DNA from: Pseudomonas maioricensis
GTDB taxonomy: Bacteria > Pseudomonadota > Gammaproteobacteria > Pseudomonadales > Pseudomonadaceae
Direction: 5' to 3'
DNA length: 64,000 nt
NCBI RefSeq assembly: GCF_022790535.1
Contig: NZ_LOHG01000002.1
Span: 275,229 to 339,228, forward strand
The translations under genes and the position numbers were made by a program. Of the stretch, positions 30,544 to 38,846 are shown one piece after another. Under the pieces are notes generated by a model. It was given only the letters and a program-made list of their open reading frames with translations. It was not told the DNA's origin and did no database searches. How positions within the stretch are numbered: the first letter of the stretch is position 1; each line of letters begins with the position of its first letter.

Positions 30544-30789
30544 GTGACCGCCAACACCGCATCAGTTCGCCCGCCAAAGCCGCTGTACAGCAATGTCAGC
30601 CCGGCGGTGCCTTCGCCTTGCATCAGCCTGTGTCGACTGGACGAGCAGAAAGTCTGCCTGGGTTGCTTCCGCCATGTGGAAGACATCCGTGAGTGGCGCT
30701 CGGCGGACGATAATCGTCGCCGACAGATTCGCGCGAACGCGGACCAACGCCGGGCAGTCGCTGATTCAAATCAGGCTCCCGACGCATAA
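30544..30789 (+). CDS. DUF1289 small cysteine-rich protein
   Basis: 81 residues from GTG at 30544 (a TTG at 30538 is the alternative). Four-cysteine motif PSPCISLCRLDEQKVCLGCF followed by R-EW (DIREWRSADD) is the DUF1289 signature, probably a small metal- or Fe-S-binding module. It lies two bases after cyaY, so co-transcribed with the frataxin gene, which suits an iron-sulfur connection (inference). Confidence 0.85.
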   Translation: MTANTASVRPPKPLYSNVSPAVPSPCISLCRLDEQKVCLGCFRHVEDIREWRSADDNRRRQIRANADQRRAVADSNQAPDA

Positions 30790-30868
30790 CAGCCCACCAT
30801 GGCTGTGTCGGGTTGTGTAATGCCCGTGCTGTGTTAGTGTCCAGATATGCTTCATCGATGAAGCCTTC

Positions 30869-30896
30869 AAAACCCCGCCACTTCAGGCGGGGTTTT
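30869..30896 (+). terminator. Rho-independent terminator between DUF1289 gene and rnk
   Basis: AAAACCCCGCC-ACTTCA-GGCGGGGTTTT, 80 bases after the DUF1289 stop and 33 before rnk. Confidence 0.88.
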
Positions 30897-30929
30897 GCTT
30901 TATGCAGCGCAGAAAAGGAGCCTGCCCAC

Positions 30930-31337
30930 ATGTCGACACAACCTTCCATCATTTTGACCCGGCTGGACGTTCAGCGCCTTGAGCAGTTGATCGAGAGCCT
31001 TGAGGAAACGACCCCCGGCCTCGAAGCTCTGCAAGCCGAGCTGGACCGCGCCGAACAGGTGGTTGGCCACGAAGAAGTACCTGCTGGCGTCGTGACCATG
31101 AATTCAAAAGTGCATTGCCGCGAAGAAGTCAGCGGCAAGGACTACCACCTGAAGCTCGTCTACCCGAAAGATGCCGGCGCCGAGGGCACGGTGTCTATCC
31201 TCGCCCCGGTTGGTTCGGCGCTGCTGGGCCTGCAGGTCGGTCAACACATCGACTGGCCCGCACCGGGCGGCAAGACCCTCAAGCTGACCCTGCTGGCGGT
31301 GGAGTACCAGCCGGAGGCGGCGGGGGAGTATTTGTAG
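30930..31337 (+). CDS. rnk: Regulator of nucleoside diphosphate kinase (Rnk, GreA-like)
   Basis: 135 residues: short N-terminal helical part (ILTRLDVQRLEQLIES) and a GreA/B C-terminal FKBP-like domain (VVTMNSKVHC, KLVYPKDAGAEGTVSILAPVGSALLG). It binds RNA polymerase and, in P. aeruginosa, affects Ndk and alginate. ATG at 30930 with AAAAGGAG; the 39 upstream codons of the open frame run through a terminator and are rejected. Confidence 0.93.
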   Translation: MSTQPSIILTRLDVQRLEQLIESLEETTPGLEALQAELDRAEQVVGHEEVPAGVVTMNSKVHCREEVSGKDYHLKLVYPKDAGAEGTVSILAPVGSALLGLQVGQHIDWPAPGGKTLKLTLLAVEYQPEAAGEYL

Positions 31338-31359
31338 CCCTAAGACCACTGTGCAGACT

Positions 31360-31449
31360 TTGTGGGAGCAGAGCTTGCTCGCGATAAGACTGGACTCAAT
31401 TCAGGATAGACCGCAGTGTTCTTATCGCGAGCAAGCTCGGCTCCCACAA
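31360..31449. repeat. REP doublet (GTGGGAGCNGAGCTTGCTCGCGAT family)
   Basis: TTGTGGGAGCAGAGCTTGCT and inverted AGCAAGCTCGGCTCCCACAA around a short core. It lies between convergent rnk and a LysE-type gene, at the place where P. aeruginosa PAO1 gene order breaks. Confidence 0.92.
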
Positions 31450-31451
31450 GA

Positions 31452-32078
31452 TTACGCTCGGTGCAGCGTCGCCAGGAAACCCGCAGCGCCCACGAACAAA
31501 CCGGCAAAGGTGCGGTTCATACGGCGCTGCTGTTTTGGGGTTTTAAGCGCCCGCAGTACGCGCGAAGCCAGCCCGGTGTAACCCGCCATCACGGTCATGT
31601 CTACCGCAACCATGGTTGCCATGATCGTCAGGTACTGAGCGAGCAACGGTGCGTTGGGATCAATGAACTGCGGCAGTATCGCCAGCATGAACACCAACGC
31701 CTTGGGATTGCTGATATTGACCAGAAAACCCCGGGCGATCAGTGCCATTGGCTTGCCGATAGGGCGAATGGTCGAGTCATCGGTCAGCTCGGCGGGCAGC
31801 GCACGCCATTGCTTGATACCCAGATAGACCAGATACGCCACACCGAACCATTTGATCAGCGTGAATGCCATGTCCGAAGCGGCGAGTACGGCGCCAAGAC
31901 CGGCGGCAACAATTGCAATCTGTGCAATCAGTGCCAATTGCAGGCCCAGAGCGACCCAATACCCTCGCAGGAATCCATAGCGCAAACCGCTGGACATCGA
32001 TGCAATAGCGCCCGCACCCGGCGAAAGACTGATTACCCAGCACGCGGCAAAGAAAGCCAGCCATGTTTCGAAAGACAT
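31452..32078 (-). CDS. LysE/RhtB family exporter
   Basis: 208 residues with six membrane segments and the RhtB N-terminal signature WVISLSPGAGAIASMSSGLRYG, which keeps the S-PG of the family. Inner-membrane exporter of amino acids or lactones. The ATG at 32078 (CGAGG seven bases upstream) is preferred to the GTG at 32081. The 3' end lies directly against a REP doublet. Confidence 0.92.
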   Translation of the reverse strand: MSFETWLAFFAACWVISLSPGAGAIASMSSGLRYGFLRGYWVALGLQLALIAQIAIVAAGLGAVLAASDMAFTLIKWFGVAYLVYLGIKQWRALPAELTDDSTIRPIGKPMALIARGFLVNISNPKALVFMLAILPQFIDPNAPLLAQYLTIMATMVAVDMTVMAGYTGLASRVLRALKTPKQQRRMNRTFAGLFVGAAGFLATLHRA

Positions 32079-32167
32079 CACACACCTCGGGCGAACACCA
32101 TAGCCCGCTAAGCTAGTAGTTTCTCGGGCAATTGACTAGGCTCTGCGAGTCGACAACCTCAACAAAT

Positions 32168-32755
32168 TCAGTTTTCGGGCGTTTTATCGACGGCGATGGT
32201 CGGGAAGCCATCTGTGCCACGCCAGCGGCGTACCGACTTCTGGAAAAACTGGCTGTTGGGGACCTGAACCAGCGCACCGCCCGCTTCGGCAGGCTCGATC
32301 AACGTGGTGAACATCAGGTTGATCTCTAACACGCGGCCTTTGACGCCCGGCTTGTCGAGGGTATCAACCAGCTCGACCACATCACCGATGCGAAACGGGC
32401 CAATTGTGTAAATAAGCACAGCGCACAGCAGGTTGGACAGCACGCTCCACATGGCGAAGAACGCCACAGCGGCAACGGCGACAAAGCCCGAGAGCGCGGT
32501 CCATAGCACAGTGGCGGAAACACCGAGCTGCCCCAGCACAATGACAAACGCGCTGCCCATGATGAACCAGCGCAAGCCACCGCGCAGCGGCAGCAACAGT
32601 TCGGGCGGCAACGGATAGCGCTCGCCCAGACGGGTCAGAAAACGCCCGACCAGCCGTTGCGCCATGTAACCGGCGACCAGAATCAACAGGATCTGCAACC
32701 CCAGCCAGATCGGCTCCACCCAGTGCGGAGGAACCAGCGATCCAAAAGATTCCAT
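32168..32755 (-). CDS. Small MscS-type mechanosensitive channel protein
   Basis: 195 residues, the minimal MscS form: three membrane segments, the last being the pore helix (SGFVAVAAVAFFAMWSVLSNLLCAVLIY), then the beta domain (GPFRIGDVVELVD, GRVLEINLMFTTL, QVPNSQFFQKSVRRW). There is no large C-terminal cage or N-terminal extension. It lies 16 bases after yheS on the same strand. ATG at 32755. Confidence 0.9.
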   Translation of the reverse strand: MESFGSLVPPHWVEPIWLGLQILLILVAGYMAQRLVGRFLTRLGERYPLPPELLLPLRGGLRWFIMGSAFVIVLGQLGVSATVLWTALSGFVAVAAVAFFAMWSVLSNLLCAVLIYTIGPFRIGDVVELVDTLDKPGVKGRVLEINLMFTTLIEPAEAGGALVQVPNSQFFQKSVRRWRGTDGFPTIAVDKTPEN

Positions 32756-32771
32756 CAATCCCCCAACGTAT

Positions 32772-34682
32772 TTACGAGAGTGCTTCCAGCTCGGCCTGCA
32801 TGGACTCCAGCAATTCCAGAGCTTCCATCCAGGCTTCTTCCAGCTCGGCCTCACTCACTTTGAGTTTCGCCTGCTCAGCCAAAAGATCGCGCAGTTTGTC
32901 TTTGTTGGCGGCCTCGTAATTGGCGCTGTCGGCCAACTCGGCTTCAACCCTGGCAAGCCGCTCATGCAAAGTACCGAGGTCGCGCTCAAGCTTGTCGGCC
33001 AGTTTCTTGTGCGGAGCCAGTTGCTGACGAAGCGCTGCTGCCTGCTGGCGCTGGGCTTTTTTATCAGTCTTGTCGACGTTGACCGGTGTGTTGCTGACGG
33101 GCGCATTGCGCAGCCGGTAATCAGCCAGCCAGCGAGCGTAATCTTCAAGGTCGCCATCGAACTCCTGAACACGGCCGTCAGCGACCAGCAGGAAATCATC
33201 GGTCGTACTTTTGAGCAGATGCCGATCGTGAGAAACCACCAATACCGCACCGCTGAATTCTTGAAGCGCCATGGTCAACGCCAGACGCATTTCCAGATCC
33301 AGGTGGTTAGTAGGTTCGTCGAGCAGCAACAGGTTCGGCCTGTCCCAGGCGATCAACGCAAGCGCCAGACGTGCTTTTTCCCCACCAGAGAAATTCAGTA
33401 CGGGCTCATCGAGACGCGCGCCACGGAAGTCGAAACCACCCAAAAAATCGCGCAAAGCCTGCTCACGCTCAGTAGGTGCGATGCGTTGCAGGTGCAGCAA
33501 CGGGCTAGCCTTGGCATCCAGCGAGTCCAACTGGTGCTGGGCAAAGTAACCCACCACCGTGTTCTCACCCCGAGCCATGCGACCGCTCAAGGGCTCAAGC
33601 TCACCCGCAAGGTTTTTGATCAGGGTCGATTTACCCGCGCCGTTCGGCCCGAGCAAGCCAATACGAGCGCCTGGAGTCAGTTGTAACTTGACCTTCTCCA
33701 GCACCGCTCTGTCGCCATAACCCAGGCGAGCGTCGGACAGGTCCAGCAGCGGGCTGGAGATCTTGCTCGACTCGCGGAAGGTGAAATCGAACGGCGAATC
33801 CACATGCGCCGCAGACAGCTCTTCCATTCGCTCCAGCGCTTTGATACGGCTCTGGGCCTGCTTGGCCTTGGTCGCCTGAGCCTTGAAGCGGGTGATGAAT
33901 TTTTCCATGTGCGCGCGCTGCGCCTGCTGCTTCTCGTAGGCCTGTTGTTGTTGGGCCATACGTTCGGCGCGGGCGCGTTCGAAAGCACTGTAACCGCCAC
34001 GATAAAGCGTGATCTTACGCTGCTCGACGTGAGCCACATGATCAACCACAGCATCGAGAAAATCCCGGTCGTGAGAGATCAGCAGCAGGGTGCCGGGGTA
34101 GCTTTTCAGCCAGTCCTCAAGCCACAGGATCGCATCGAGATCCAGGTGGTTGGTGGGCTCGTCGAGCAACAGCAGGTCCGAAGGGCACATCAAGGCTTGT
34201 GCCAGGTTCAGACGCATCCGCCAGCCACCCGAAAAGTCTCCGACCGGCTTTTCCATCTGTTCGTTGGTAAAGCCAAGACCGGCCAGCAGCTTGCGAGCCC
34301 GAGCGTCAGCGGTATAACCATCGGCGCTGTCGAGCTCCGAGTGCATCCGCGCCTGGGCCGCGCCGTCCTGCGCGGCCTCCGCCTCAGCCAGCAAGTGCTG
34401 CACTTCGCGCAAACGCAGGTCGCCATCCAGGACGTAGTCCACAGCGATGCGTTCAAGAGTATCGACCTCTTGACGCATGTGCGCGATACGCCAGTCGGCG
34501 GGTAGCAGACAGTCACCGGCGTCGGGGGTCAGTTCACCCCGAAGCAAAGCGAACAGGCTGGATTTACCGGCGCCATTGGCACCGATCAGGCCGGCTTTTT
34601 GACCGGCGTGCAGGGTTAGCTCGGCGTCTTCTAGCAGACGTTGCGGGCCACGCTGTAAGGTAAGGCTTTGAAGTCGAATCAT
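32772..34682 (-). CDS. yheS: ABC-F protein YheS-like
   Basis: 636 residues, two ABC ATPase cassettes in one chain and no membrane part, hence ABC-F. Walker A motifs: GANGAGKSS and GPNGAGKST; signatures FSGGWRMRL and FSGGEKARL; Walker B LLLLDEPTNHLDLD twice. The linker between is the arm/PtIM region; a C-terminal coiled coil follows (LADKLERDLGTLHERL). It resembles E. coli YheS closely. These proteins act on stalled ribosomes. Confidence 0.94.
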   Translation of the reverse strand: MIRLQSLTLQRGPQRLLEDAELTLHAGQKAGLIGANGAGKSSLFALLRGELTPDAGDCLLPADWRIAHMRQEVDTLERIAVDYVLDGDLRLREVQHLLAEAEAAQDGAAQARMHSELDSADGYTADARARKLLAGLGFTNEQMEKPVGDFSGGWRMRLNLAQALMCPSDLLLLDEPTNHLDLDAILWLEDWLKSYPGTLLLISHDRDFLDAVVDHVAHVEQRKITLYRGGYSAFERARAERMAQQQQAYEKQQAQRAHMEKFITRFKAQATKAKQAQSRIKALERMEELSAAHVDSPFDFTFRESSKISSPLLDLSDARLGYGDRAVLEKVKLQLTPGARIGLLGPNGAGKSTLIKNLAGELEPLSGRMARGENTVVGYFAQHQLDSLDAKASPLLHLQRIAPTEREQALRDFLGGFDFRGARLDEPVLNFSGGEKARLALALIAWDRPNLLLLDEPTNHLDLEMRLALTMALQEFSGAVLVVSHDRHLLKSTTDDFLLVADGRVQEFDGDLEDYARWLADYRLRNAPVSNTPVNVDKTDKKAQRQQAAALRQQLAPHKKLADKLERDLGTLHERLARVEAELADSANYEAANKDKLRDLLAEQAKLKVSEAELEEAWMEALELLESMQAELEALS

Positions 34683-34727
34683 AATGGCGGCGGAGTCTAC
34701 CAGCTTCGTCTCAAACAGGTGCTAACT

Positions 34728-35192
34728 ATGCCTTCTGACCTTTGGAGTTTCACCCTGGATTTCTATGCAAGACCCGGCGTAGAGCAAGCCTGCCTGAGCC
34801 TGCAAACCAGCGGCGCCAATGTTTGCCTGCTCTTGTGTGGCGTGTGGCTTACGCAACGTGGCGTGGCATGCAATGCCAAGCGGGCGAGGGAAATCGGACA
34901 GTTGGCGGCCCCGTGGCATGACGAGGTAGTGCGCCCGCTTCGCGAAATACGCACAGCGTGGCGTAACGAAGCTCAGCATGATGTGCCATTGCGCTTGCTA
35001 CGTGAGCAAGTCAAAGCATTGGAACTGGAAGCGGAGAGGGAACTGCTGACGAGGCTCGAAGCACAGACCCGGAGTTGGTCAGCACAGCAAACGGCAGAGC
35101 AAGGGGATTGGTTGATTTGCCTGGCGGGCGAGGCCGCCGGGCAAAATCGCGACGCGCTGCAGATGCTGCGCGCCGCGATGAATCAGCCTTAA
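34728..35192 (+). CDS. TIGR02444 family protein
   Basis: 154 residues starting MPSDLWSFTLDFYARPGVEQACL, with LLLCGVWLTQRGV and W-H-DEVVRPLREIR; this is the TIGR02444 uncharacterised family, largely helical and cytoplasmic. ATG at 34728 (upstream codons are rejected because they overlap the yheS start region). It converges on algP and the two stop codons share one TTAA. Confidence 0.87.
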   Translation: MPSDLWSFTLDFYARPGVEQACLSLQTSGANVCLLLCGVWLTQRGVACNAKRAREIGQLAAPWHDEVVRPLREIRTAWRNEAQHDVPLRLLREQVKALELEAERELLTRLEAQTRSWSAQQTAEQGDWLICLAGEAAGQNRDALQMLRAAMNQP

Positions 35193-36346
35193 GAAGCGCT
35201 GGTTGGCGTGGTGCCGGTGGTTGGCGCTGGAGCAGGCGTTGCGGCTGGCGCTGGCGCAGGTGCCGGAGTGGCAGACGGAGCCGCTGGCGCAGGTGCAGTG
35301 GCTGGCTTGGCAGCTACAGGCTTCGCGGCAGGCTTGGCAGCTGCCGGTTTCGCAGCGGGTTTGGCTGCAACTGGTTTAGCCGTTGGCTTGGCTGCAGGTT
35401 TGGCGGGTGCAGCTTTAGTCGGCGCTTTCGCTACGGGCTTGGCAGCTGGCTTGCTCGCTGGTTTTGCAGCAGCAGCCGGTGCCATGGCGGCAGGTTTTGC
35501 CACTGCGGTTTTAGCCGGAGCCTTAGCCGTCGAGGCTGGCTTGGCGGCTGCAGTTTTAGCAGGCGCTTTCGCTACGGGCTTGGCGGCTGGCTTGCTCGCT
35601 GGTTTTGCAGCAGCAGCCGGTGCTTTAGCGGCAGGTTTTGCAGCTGCAGTTTTGGCCGGCGCTTTAGCCGTCGAAGCTGGCTTGGTTGCTGCAGCTTTAG
35701 CCGGCGCTTTCGCTACGGGCTTGGCGGCTGGCTTGCTCGCAGGTTTTGCCGCGGCCTTGGCTGGCGTCGCTTTTACAGGTGCCTTGGCAGCAGGTTTGGC
35801 TGCGGCAACTTTAGCGGGCGCTTTGACTGGAGCCTTGGCCGGAGCTTTCGCAGGCGCTTTTGCAGTAGCGGTTTTGGCCGCAGGTGCTTTTGCTTTTGCA
35901 GCGACAACTTTGGCAGGTGTTGATTTGGCAGGAGCTGGTTTGGCTGCACGGCTGGTCAGTGCCTTGCCGACAGCTTCCTTGACTCGGCCAACGCCTTGAG
36001 CCAGTTTCAGACTTTCTTGAGCGTCACGCTTGAGTTGCAGAATGTAGCCGCGGGTTTCGCTCTGACGTTCTTTCAGCGCGTCCAGCAATTCTTCCAGCTC
36101 AGCCACGGCAGATTTCGCTTTGCCTTGTGCCTTGGCTTTGCCAGCGGTCGCGGCGTCTTGAAGTTTGGTACGCGACTTGTGCAGTTTTTCCTGCGCCTTG
36201 CCACGTTGTTTTTCAAGCTTCGCGAGCAGTTTTTCAGCATCAGCCAGCGCTTGGGAGCAGGCGTCTTCAAGATGTTCGAGCAGGCTGCTCGACAGCTGTT
36301 GTAGCAAATGCAACGGAGTATTTACTGGCTTCTTTTTGGCCGACAT
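35189..36346 (-). CDS. algP: AlgP (AlgR3), histone H1-like alginate regulator
   Basis: 385 residues. N-terminal coiled-coil helical region (ACSQALADAEKLLAKLEKQRGKAQEKL...ELEELLDALKERQSETR, about 30-130) then a long low-complexity tail of AAKPA/KAPAK units, as in histone H1. It binds DNA nonspecifically and was found as a factor for algD transcription in P. aeruginosa. The tail contains tandem 47-codon repeats (see separate entry). ATG at 36346 with AGGAGGT. The 263-aa frame on the other strand is its shadow. Confidence 0.94.
   Translation of the reverse strand: MSAKKKPVNTPLHLLQQLSSSLLEHLEDACSQALADAEKLLAKLEKQRGKAQEKLHKSRTKLQDAATAGKAKAQGKAKSAVAELEELLDALKERQSETRGYILQLKRDAQESLKLAQGVGRVKEAVGKALTSRAAKPAPAKSTPAKVVAAKAKAPAAKTATAKAPAKAPAKAPVKAPAKVAAAKPAAKAPVKATPAKAAAKPASKPAAKPVAKAPAKAAATKPASTAKAPAKTAAAKPAAKAPAAAAKPASKPAAKPVAKAPAKTAAAKPASTAKAPAKTAVAKPAAMAPAAAAKPASKPAAKPVAKAPTKAAPAKPAAKPTAKPVAAKPAAKPAAAKPAAKPVAAKPATAPAPAAPSATPAPAPAPAATPAPAPTTGTTPTSAS
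35421..35843. repeat. algP: Tandem 141-bp repeats inside algP
   Basis: The word GGCGCTTTCGCTACGGGCTT recurs at 35421, 35562 and 35703, exactly 141 bases apart (47 codons). The first and second units run the full 141 bases with few differences; the third is partial and diverges. Being a multiple of three, loss or gain of a unit changes AlgP length without a frameshift. Confidence 0.9.
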
Positions 36347-36563
36347 GACTTACCTCCTGGCTGACTGATTTGCGGCTCATACTAGACCTCTGTCAGCAGC
36401 GCCGCTAGGGCATCTTGACAGTATGAAACGCCCGCTGTTGCATAGCGGAAAAAATGCCTGTTGCAAGCACCACCAACGCAGTGCGAAATTCATCTTCAAA
36501 CACCCGTCACGTACAGGCCATTGCACTGGCATAATCGCTGACTTCCCAGGCCGGAGAGCATTC

Positions 36564-37241
36564 ATGTCGCGCTACCTGTTCACGTCGTTGTTCCTCTTGT
36601 TGCCGGTGGTCCAGGCTGTACAAGCCGCACCGTCCAGCGAGGCACACGACCTCGCTTACAGCCTTGGCGCAAGCCTGGGCGAACGCCTGCATCAGGAAGT
36701 GCCGGATCTTGATTTGCCTGCGCTGATTGAAGGCTTGCAGCAGTCTTACGAAGGCAAGCCTCTGGCATTGAAGAAGGAACGCATCGAGCAAATTCTTCGC
36801 GAGCATGACGCTGCTGTCGCCCAGGCCGAAGCCTCCGGCGCAGTCGAACCGCTGAGCGAAGCGGCCATGGAAAGCGAACAGAAATTCATGGCGGCTGAAA
36901 AGGCCAAGCCTGGTGTAACCGAGTTGGCAGACGGCATATTGATGACCGAACTGGTCGCTGGCCACGGAGCCAAACCAAGCGCTGATGGCCGGGTGCAGGT
37001 CCGCTATGTCGGCCGCCTGCCCGATGGCACGGTCTTCGATCAAAGCACACAACCACAGTGGTTTCGTCTCGACAGCGTGATCAGTGGCTGGACTACAGCC
37101 CTGCAAAACATGCCGGTGGGTGCCAAATGGCGCTTGGTCATCCCCTCGGCAGAAGCGTACGGCGCAGAAGGCGCGGGTGACTTGATTGACCCGTTCACGC
37201 CACTGGTATTTGAAATCGAGCTGGTTGGGGTGTCGCAGTAA
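36564..37241 (+). CDS. FKBP-type peptidyl-prolyl cis-trans isomerase (periplasmic)
   Basis: 225 residues: signal peptide MSRYLFTSLFLLLPVVQAVQA, FkpA/Mip-like dimerisation helices (LAYSLGASLGERLHQEVPDLD), then an FKBP domain (VQVRYVGRLPDGTVFDQS, VISGWTTALQNMPVGAKWRLVIPSAEAYG, PLVFEIELV). Periplasmic folding helper of the Mip/FkpA group. ATG at 36564 behind GGAGA. Divergent from algP, as PA5254 is in P. aeruginosa. Confidence 0.93.
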   Translation: MSRYLFTSLFLLLPVVQAVQAAPSSEAHDLAYSLGASLGERLHQEVPDLDLPALIEGLQQSYEGKPLALKKERIEQILREHDAAVAQAEASGAVEPLSEAAMESEQKFMAAEKAKPGVTELADGILMTELVAGHGAKPSADGRVQVRYVGRLPDGTVFDQSTQPQWFRLDSVISGWTTALQNMPVGAKWRLVIPSAEAYGAEGAGDLIDPFTPLVFEIELVGVSQ

Positions 37242-37255
37242 GACATACGCAGTGC

Positions 37256-37348
37256 CTGTAGGAACTCACCGAGGTTACTAGGCCAGCGATCACGGTTTGT
37301 CTGACACTACTCCATCGCTGGCCTCGTGACCTCGGTGAGCTCCTACAG
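37256..37348. repeat. Inverted repeat element, TGTAGGAACTCACCGAGGTTAC family
   Basis: CTGTAGGAACTCACCGAGGT and the inverted ACCTCGGTGAGCTCCTACAG, with GGCCAGCGAT / ATCGCTGGCC inside. A fifth repeat type, between the convergent isomerase and algQ genes. Confidence 0.85.
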
Positions 37349-37383
37349 ATCACTTGGAAATAAAGCCTCATATCGATCCGCAG

Positions 37384-37415
37384 AAAAAAAGGGGTGCCCA
37401 TGGGCACCCCTTTTT
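37384..37415. terminator. Bidirectional terminator between isomerase gene and algQ
   Basis: AAAAAAAGGGGTGCCC-ATGGGCACCCC-TTTTT: a perfect GC stem flanked by As and Ts, so it serves both convergent genes. Confidence 0.93.
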
Positions 37416-37432
37416 CATTCACGCAGAAGTCA

Positions 37433-37909
37433 TCAGGCTTGAGTAGTCGCCGCTTCTTCCTTGTGGGAGTTGTGGAGCACCTCAATCAGGCAGTCCTCCA
37501 ACTCAAAGCGTTCATGCAGCAAGCCACCCAGCGTGTTGAACTCCGCAGCAACGGCGGTGCAATCGGAGCAATCACCTCTGTCGCAACGGTCATTGAACGC
37601 AAGCGCTGACTCGGTTATCACCTTGAGTCGCGGGTAAATAGTGTCTGCCAGTTCAAGGCCGCGCTCATCGTTGAATGCCTTGGCTTCGCTGTTGAGCTGC
37701 TCGTAGATTTCGAAATGCCCGGCCGAAACATAATCGACGAGCACCTCACAGAATTTCTGCAAGCCTTCACGATCAGCAGCCAATGCTTCGGGCGTATCAC
37801 CGAGGGCATCGTAGACGCGAACCAGTTCAAGGCGTTCCTGCAGCCAGCGATCAATCAGCTTATTGACCCCGCCCCAGCGTTCCTGCGCGTTCTGACAGCT
37901 TTCCAACAT
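37433..37909 (-). CDS. algQ: AlgQ (Rsd), anti-sigma-70 factor
   Basis: 158 residues of the Rsd/AlgQ family, starting [30 protein letters not shown], helical, with the conserved RWLQERQxLL and LxE FxxLGxLLHERFxLED blocks. Binds RpoD and region 4, freeing polymerase for other sigma factors such as AlgU; it raises alginate and siderophore output in Pseudomonas. It lies near algP, algR and algZ as in PAO1. Confidence 0.95.
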   Translation of the reverse strand: MLESCQNAQERWGGVNKLIDRWLQERLELVRVYDALGDTPEALAADREGLQKFCEVLVDYVSAGHFEIYEQLNSEAKAFNDERGLELADTIYPRLKVITESALAFNDRCDRGDCSDCTAVAAEFNTLGGLLHERFELEDCLIEVLHNSHKEEAATTQA

Positions 37910-38090
37910 GATGATCTCTTCCCTTCAGGGGCATGCAGTCTGCGCAGGCCTGGTTTTGAGCTCGTCGCTGTGGACGACACAGGCTTTATGGGCGACAGAT
38001 GATGCATATATCCAATAACGCTTGCGGGCCAGATTATGCCCGCATGACTAGGCCATCAAGGTACGCAGGAGAGAAAGTTCATACAAGTGT

Positions 38091-38618
38091 TTAATCCTCG
38101 GCCCGACTTTCGGCTGTCGAAGTGCGGAAAGTAGCCCTGAAAAGCGCATACAGCATGACCATTGCTAAACCGACGAAGGCCAGAAGGCTCCACTCCGGCA
38201 GGCTGATACCAAACAGTGACCAGGAGATTTCTGCGCAGAAAGCGGCATCGCTGTACAACCTGTCGATCCATTGATTTAACGAAAGAGCGTCCAGCAGCCA
38301 TTCACCTTGAGCAATAACTTCAATGGTGTCATCGACGGTTGCTGTTTGAAGCCAGACCTGGAAGCCAGCAAGTGCGGCACCGGCGAGCATCAACAGCAAA
38401 ATCACTGCGCTGTAGGCACGGCAGCCTGTCCGGCCCGGCGCATGAAGCGTGGCAATCAGCGCCAGAACGCCGCTGCCAACGAAAGCTGCCCGCTGCCACA
38501 GGCACAGTACGCAAGGTGAGAGCCCATACGCAGACTGCACATAAAAAACACAGCCGATGATCATTGCGCAGGCAATAAACACCAGAAAAAACAGGGAGCG
38601 CGTGTGAGCCAGTTGCAT
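38091..38618 (-). CDS. dsbB: DsbB-family disulfide bond protein lacking one canonical cysteine
   Basis: 175 residues, four membrane helices. The first periplasmic pair is present (PCVLC, C36 and C39) with the quinone-site Arg (WQRAAF), and the terminal DsbB signature AFCAEISWSLFG gives C128. Where E. coli has C104, the sequence reads IAQGEWLLDALSLNQW, with no Cys. A canonical DsbB uses both pairs to reoxidise DsbA, so this version either works differently or pairs C128 otherwise. Not a truncation. It lies between hemY and algQ like dsbH (PA5256) in P. aeruginosa. Confidence 0.9.
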   Translation of the reverse strand: MQLAHTRSLFFLVFIACAMIIGCVFYVQSAYGLSPCVLCLWQRAAFVGSGVLALIATLHAPGRTGCRAYSAVILLLMLAGAALAGFQVWLQTATVDDTIEVIAQGEWLLDALSLNQWIDRLYSDAAFCAEISWSLFGISLPEWSLLAFVGLAMVMLYALFRATFRTSTAESRAED

Positions 38619-38800
38619 GGCAAATCCGTAACGTAAGACGAAGGCAGTTACGGTAGAGAAAGCGTTCAACCCTTTCAAGGCGCGGCCGTAAGGATACGTC
38701 CCTGTTTAGGTGGGCCTTTGCAGACAACGGATGACAGCCACCAGACCATCTCCTGAAGGAAATTGCCTACAGCAAACAAACATGGAGGATTGTTCCTACA

Positions 38801-38832
38801 TAGCTGTCTGCGTGCACTAGCGCAGACAGCTA
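38801..38832 (-). terminator. Hairpin after hemY, candidate terminator
   Basis: TAGCTGTCTGCG at 38801-38812 and CGCAGACAGCTA at 38821-38832: 12-bp perfect arms, eight-base loop, just beyond the hemY stop. No T tract follows on the minus strand, so it is a weak or Rho-assisted terminator, or a 3'-end stabiliser. Confidence 0.55.
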
Positions 38833-38846
38833 TTCGGCCAGCTCTT

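Noticed and set aside
35208..35999. 263-codon plus-strand frame of G/A/L-rich repeats
   Set aside because: It is the antisense shadow of the repetitive KPAA tail of algP, with no start site or family.
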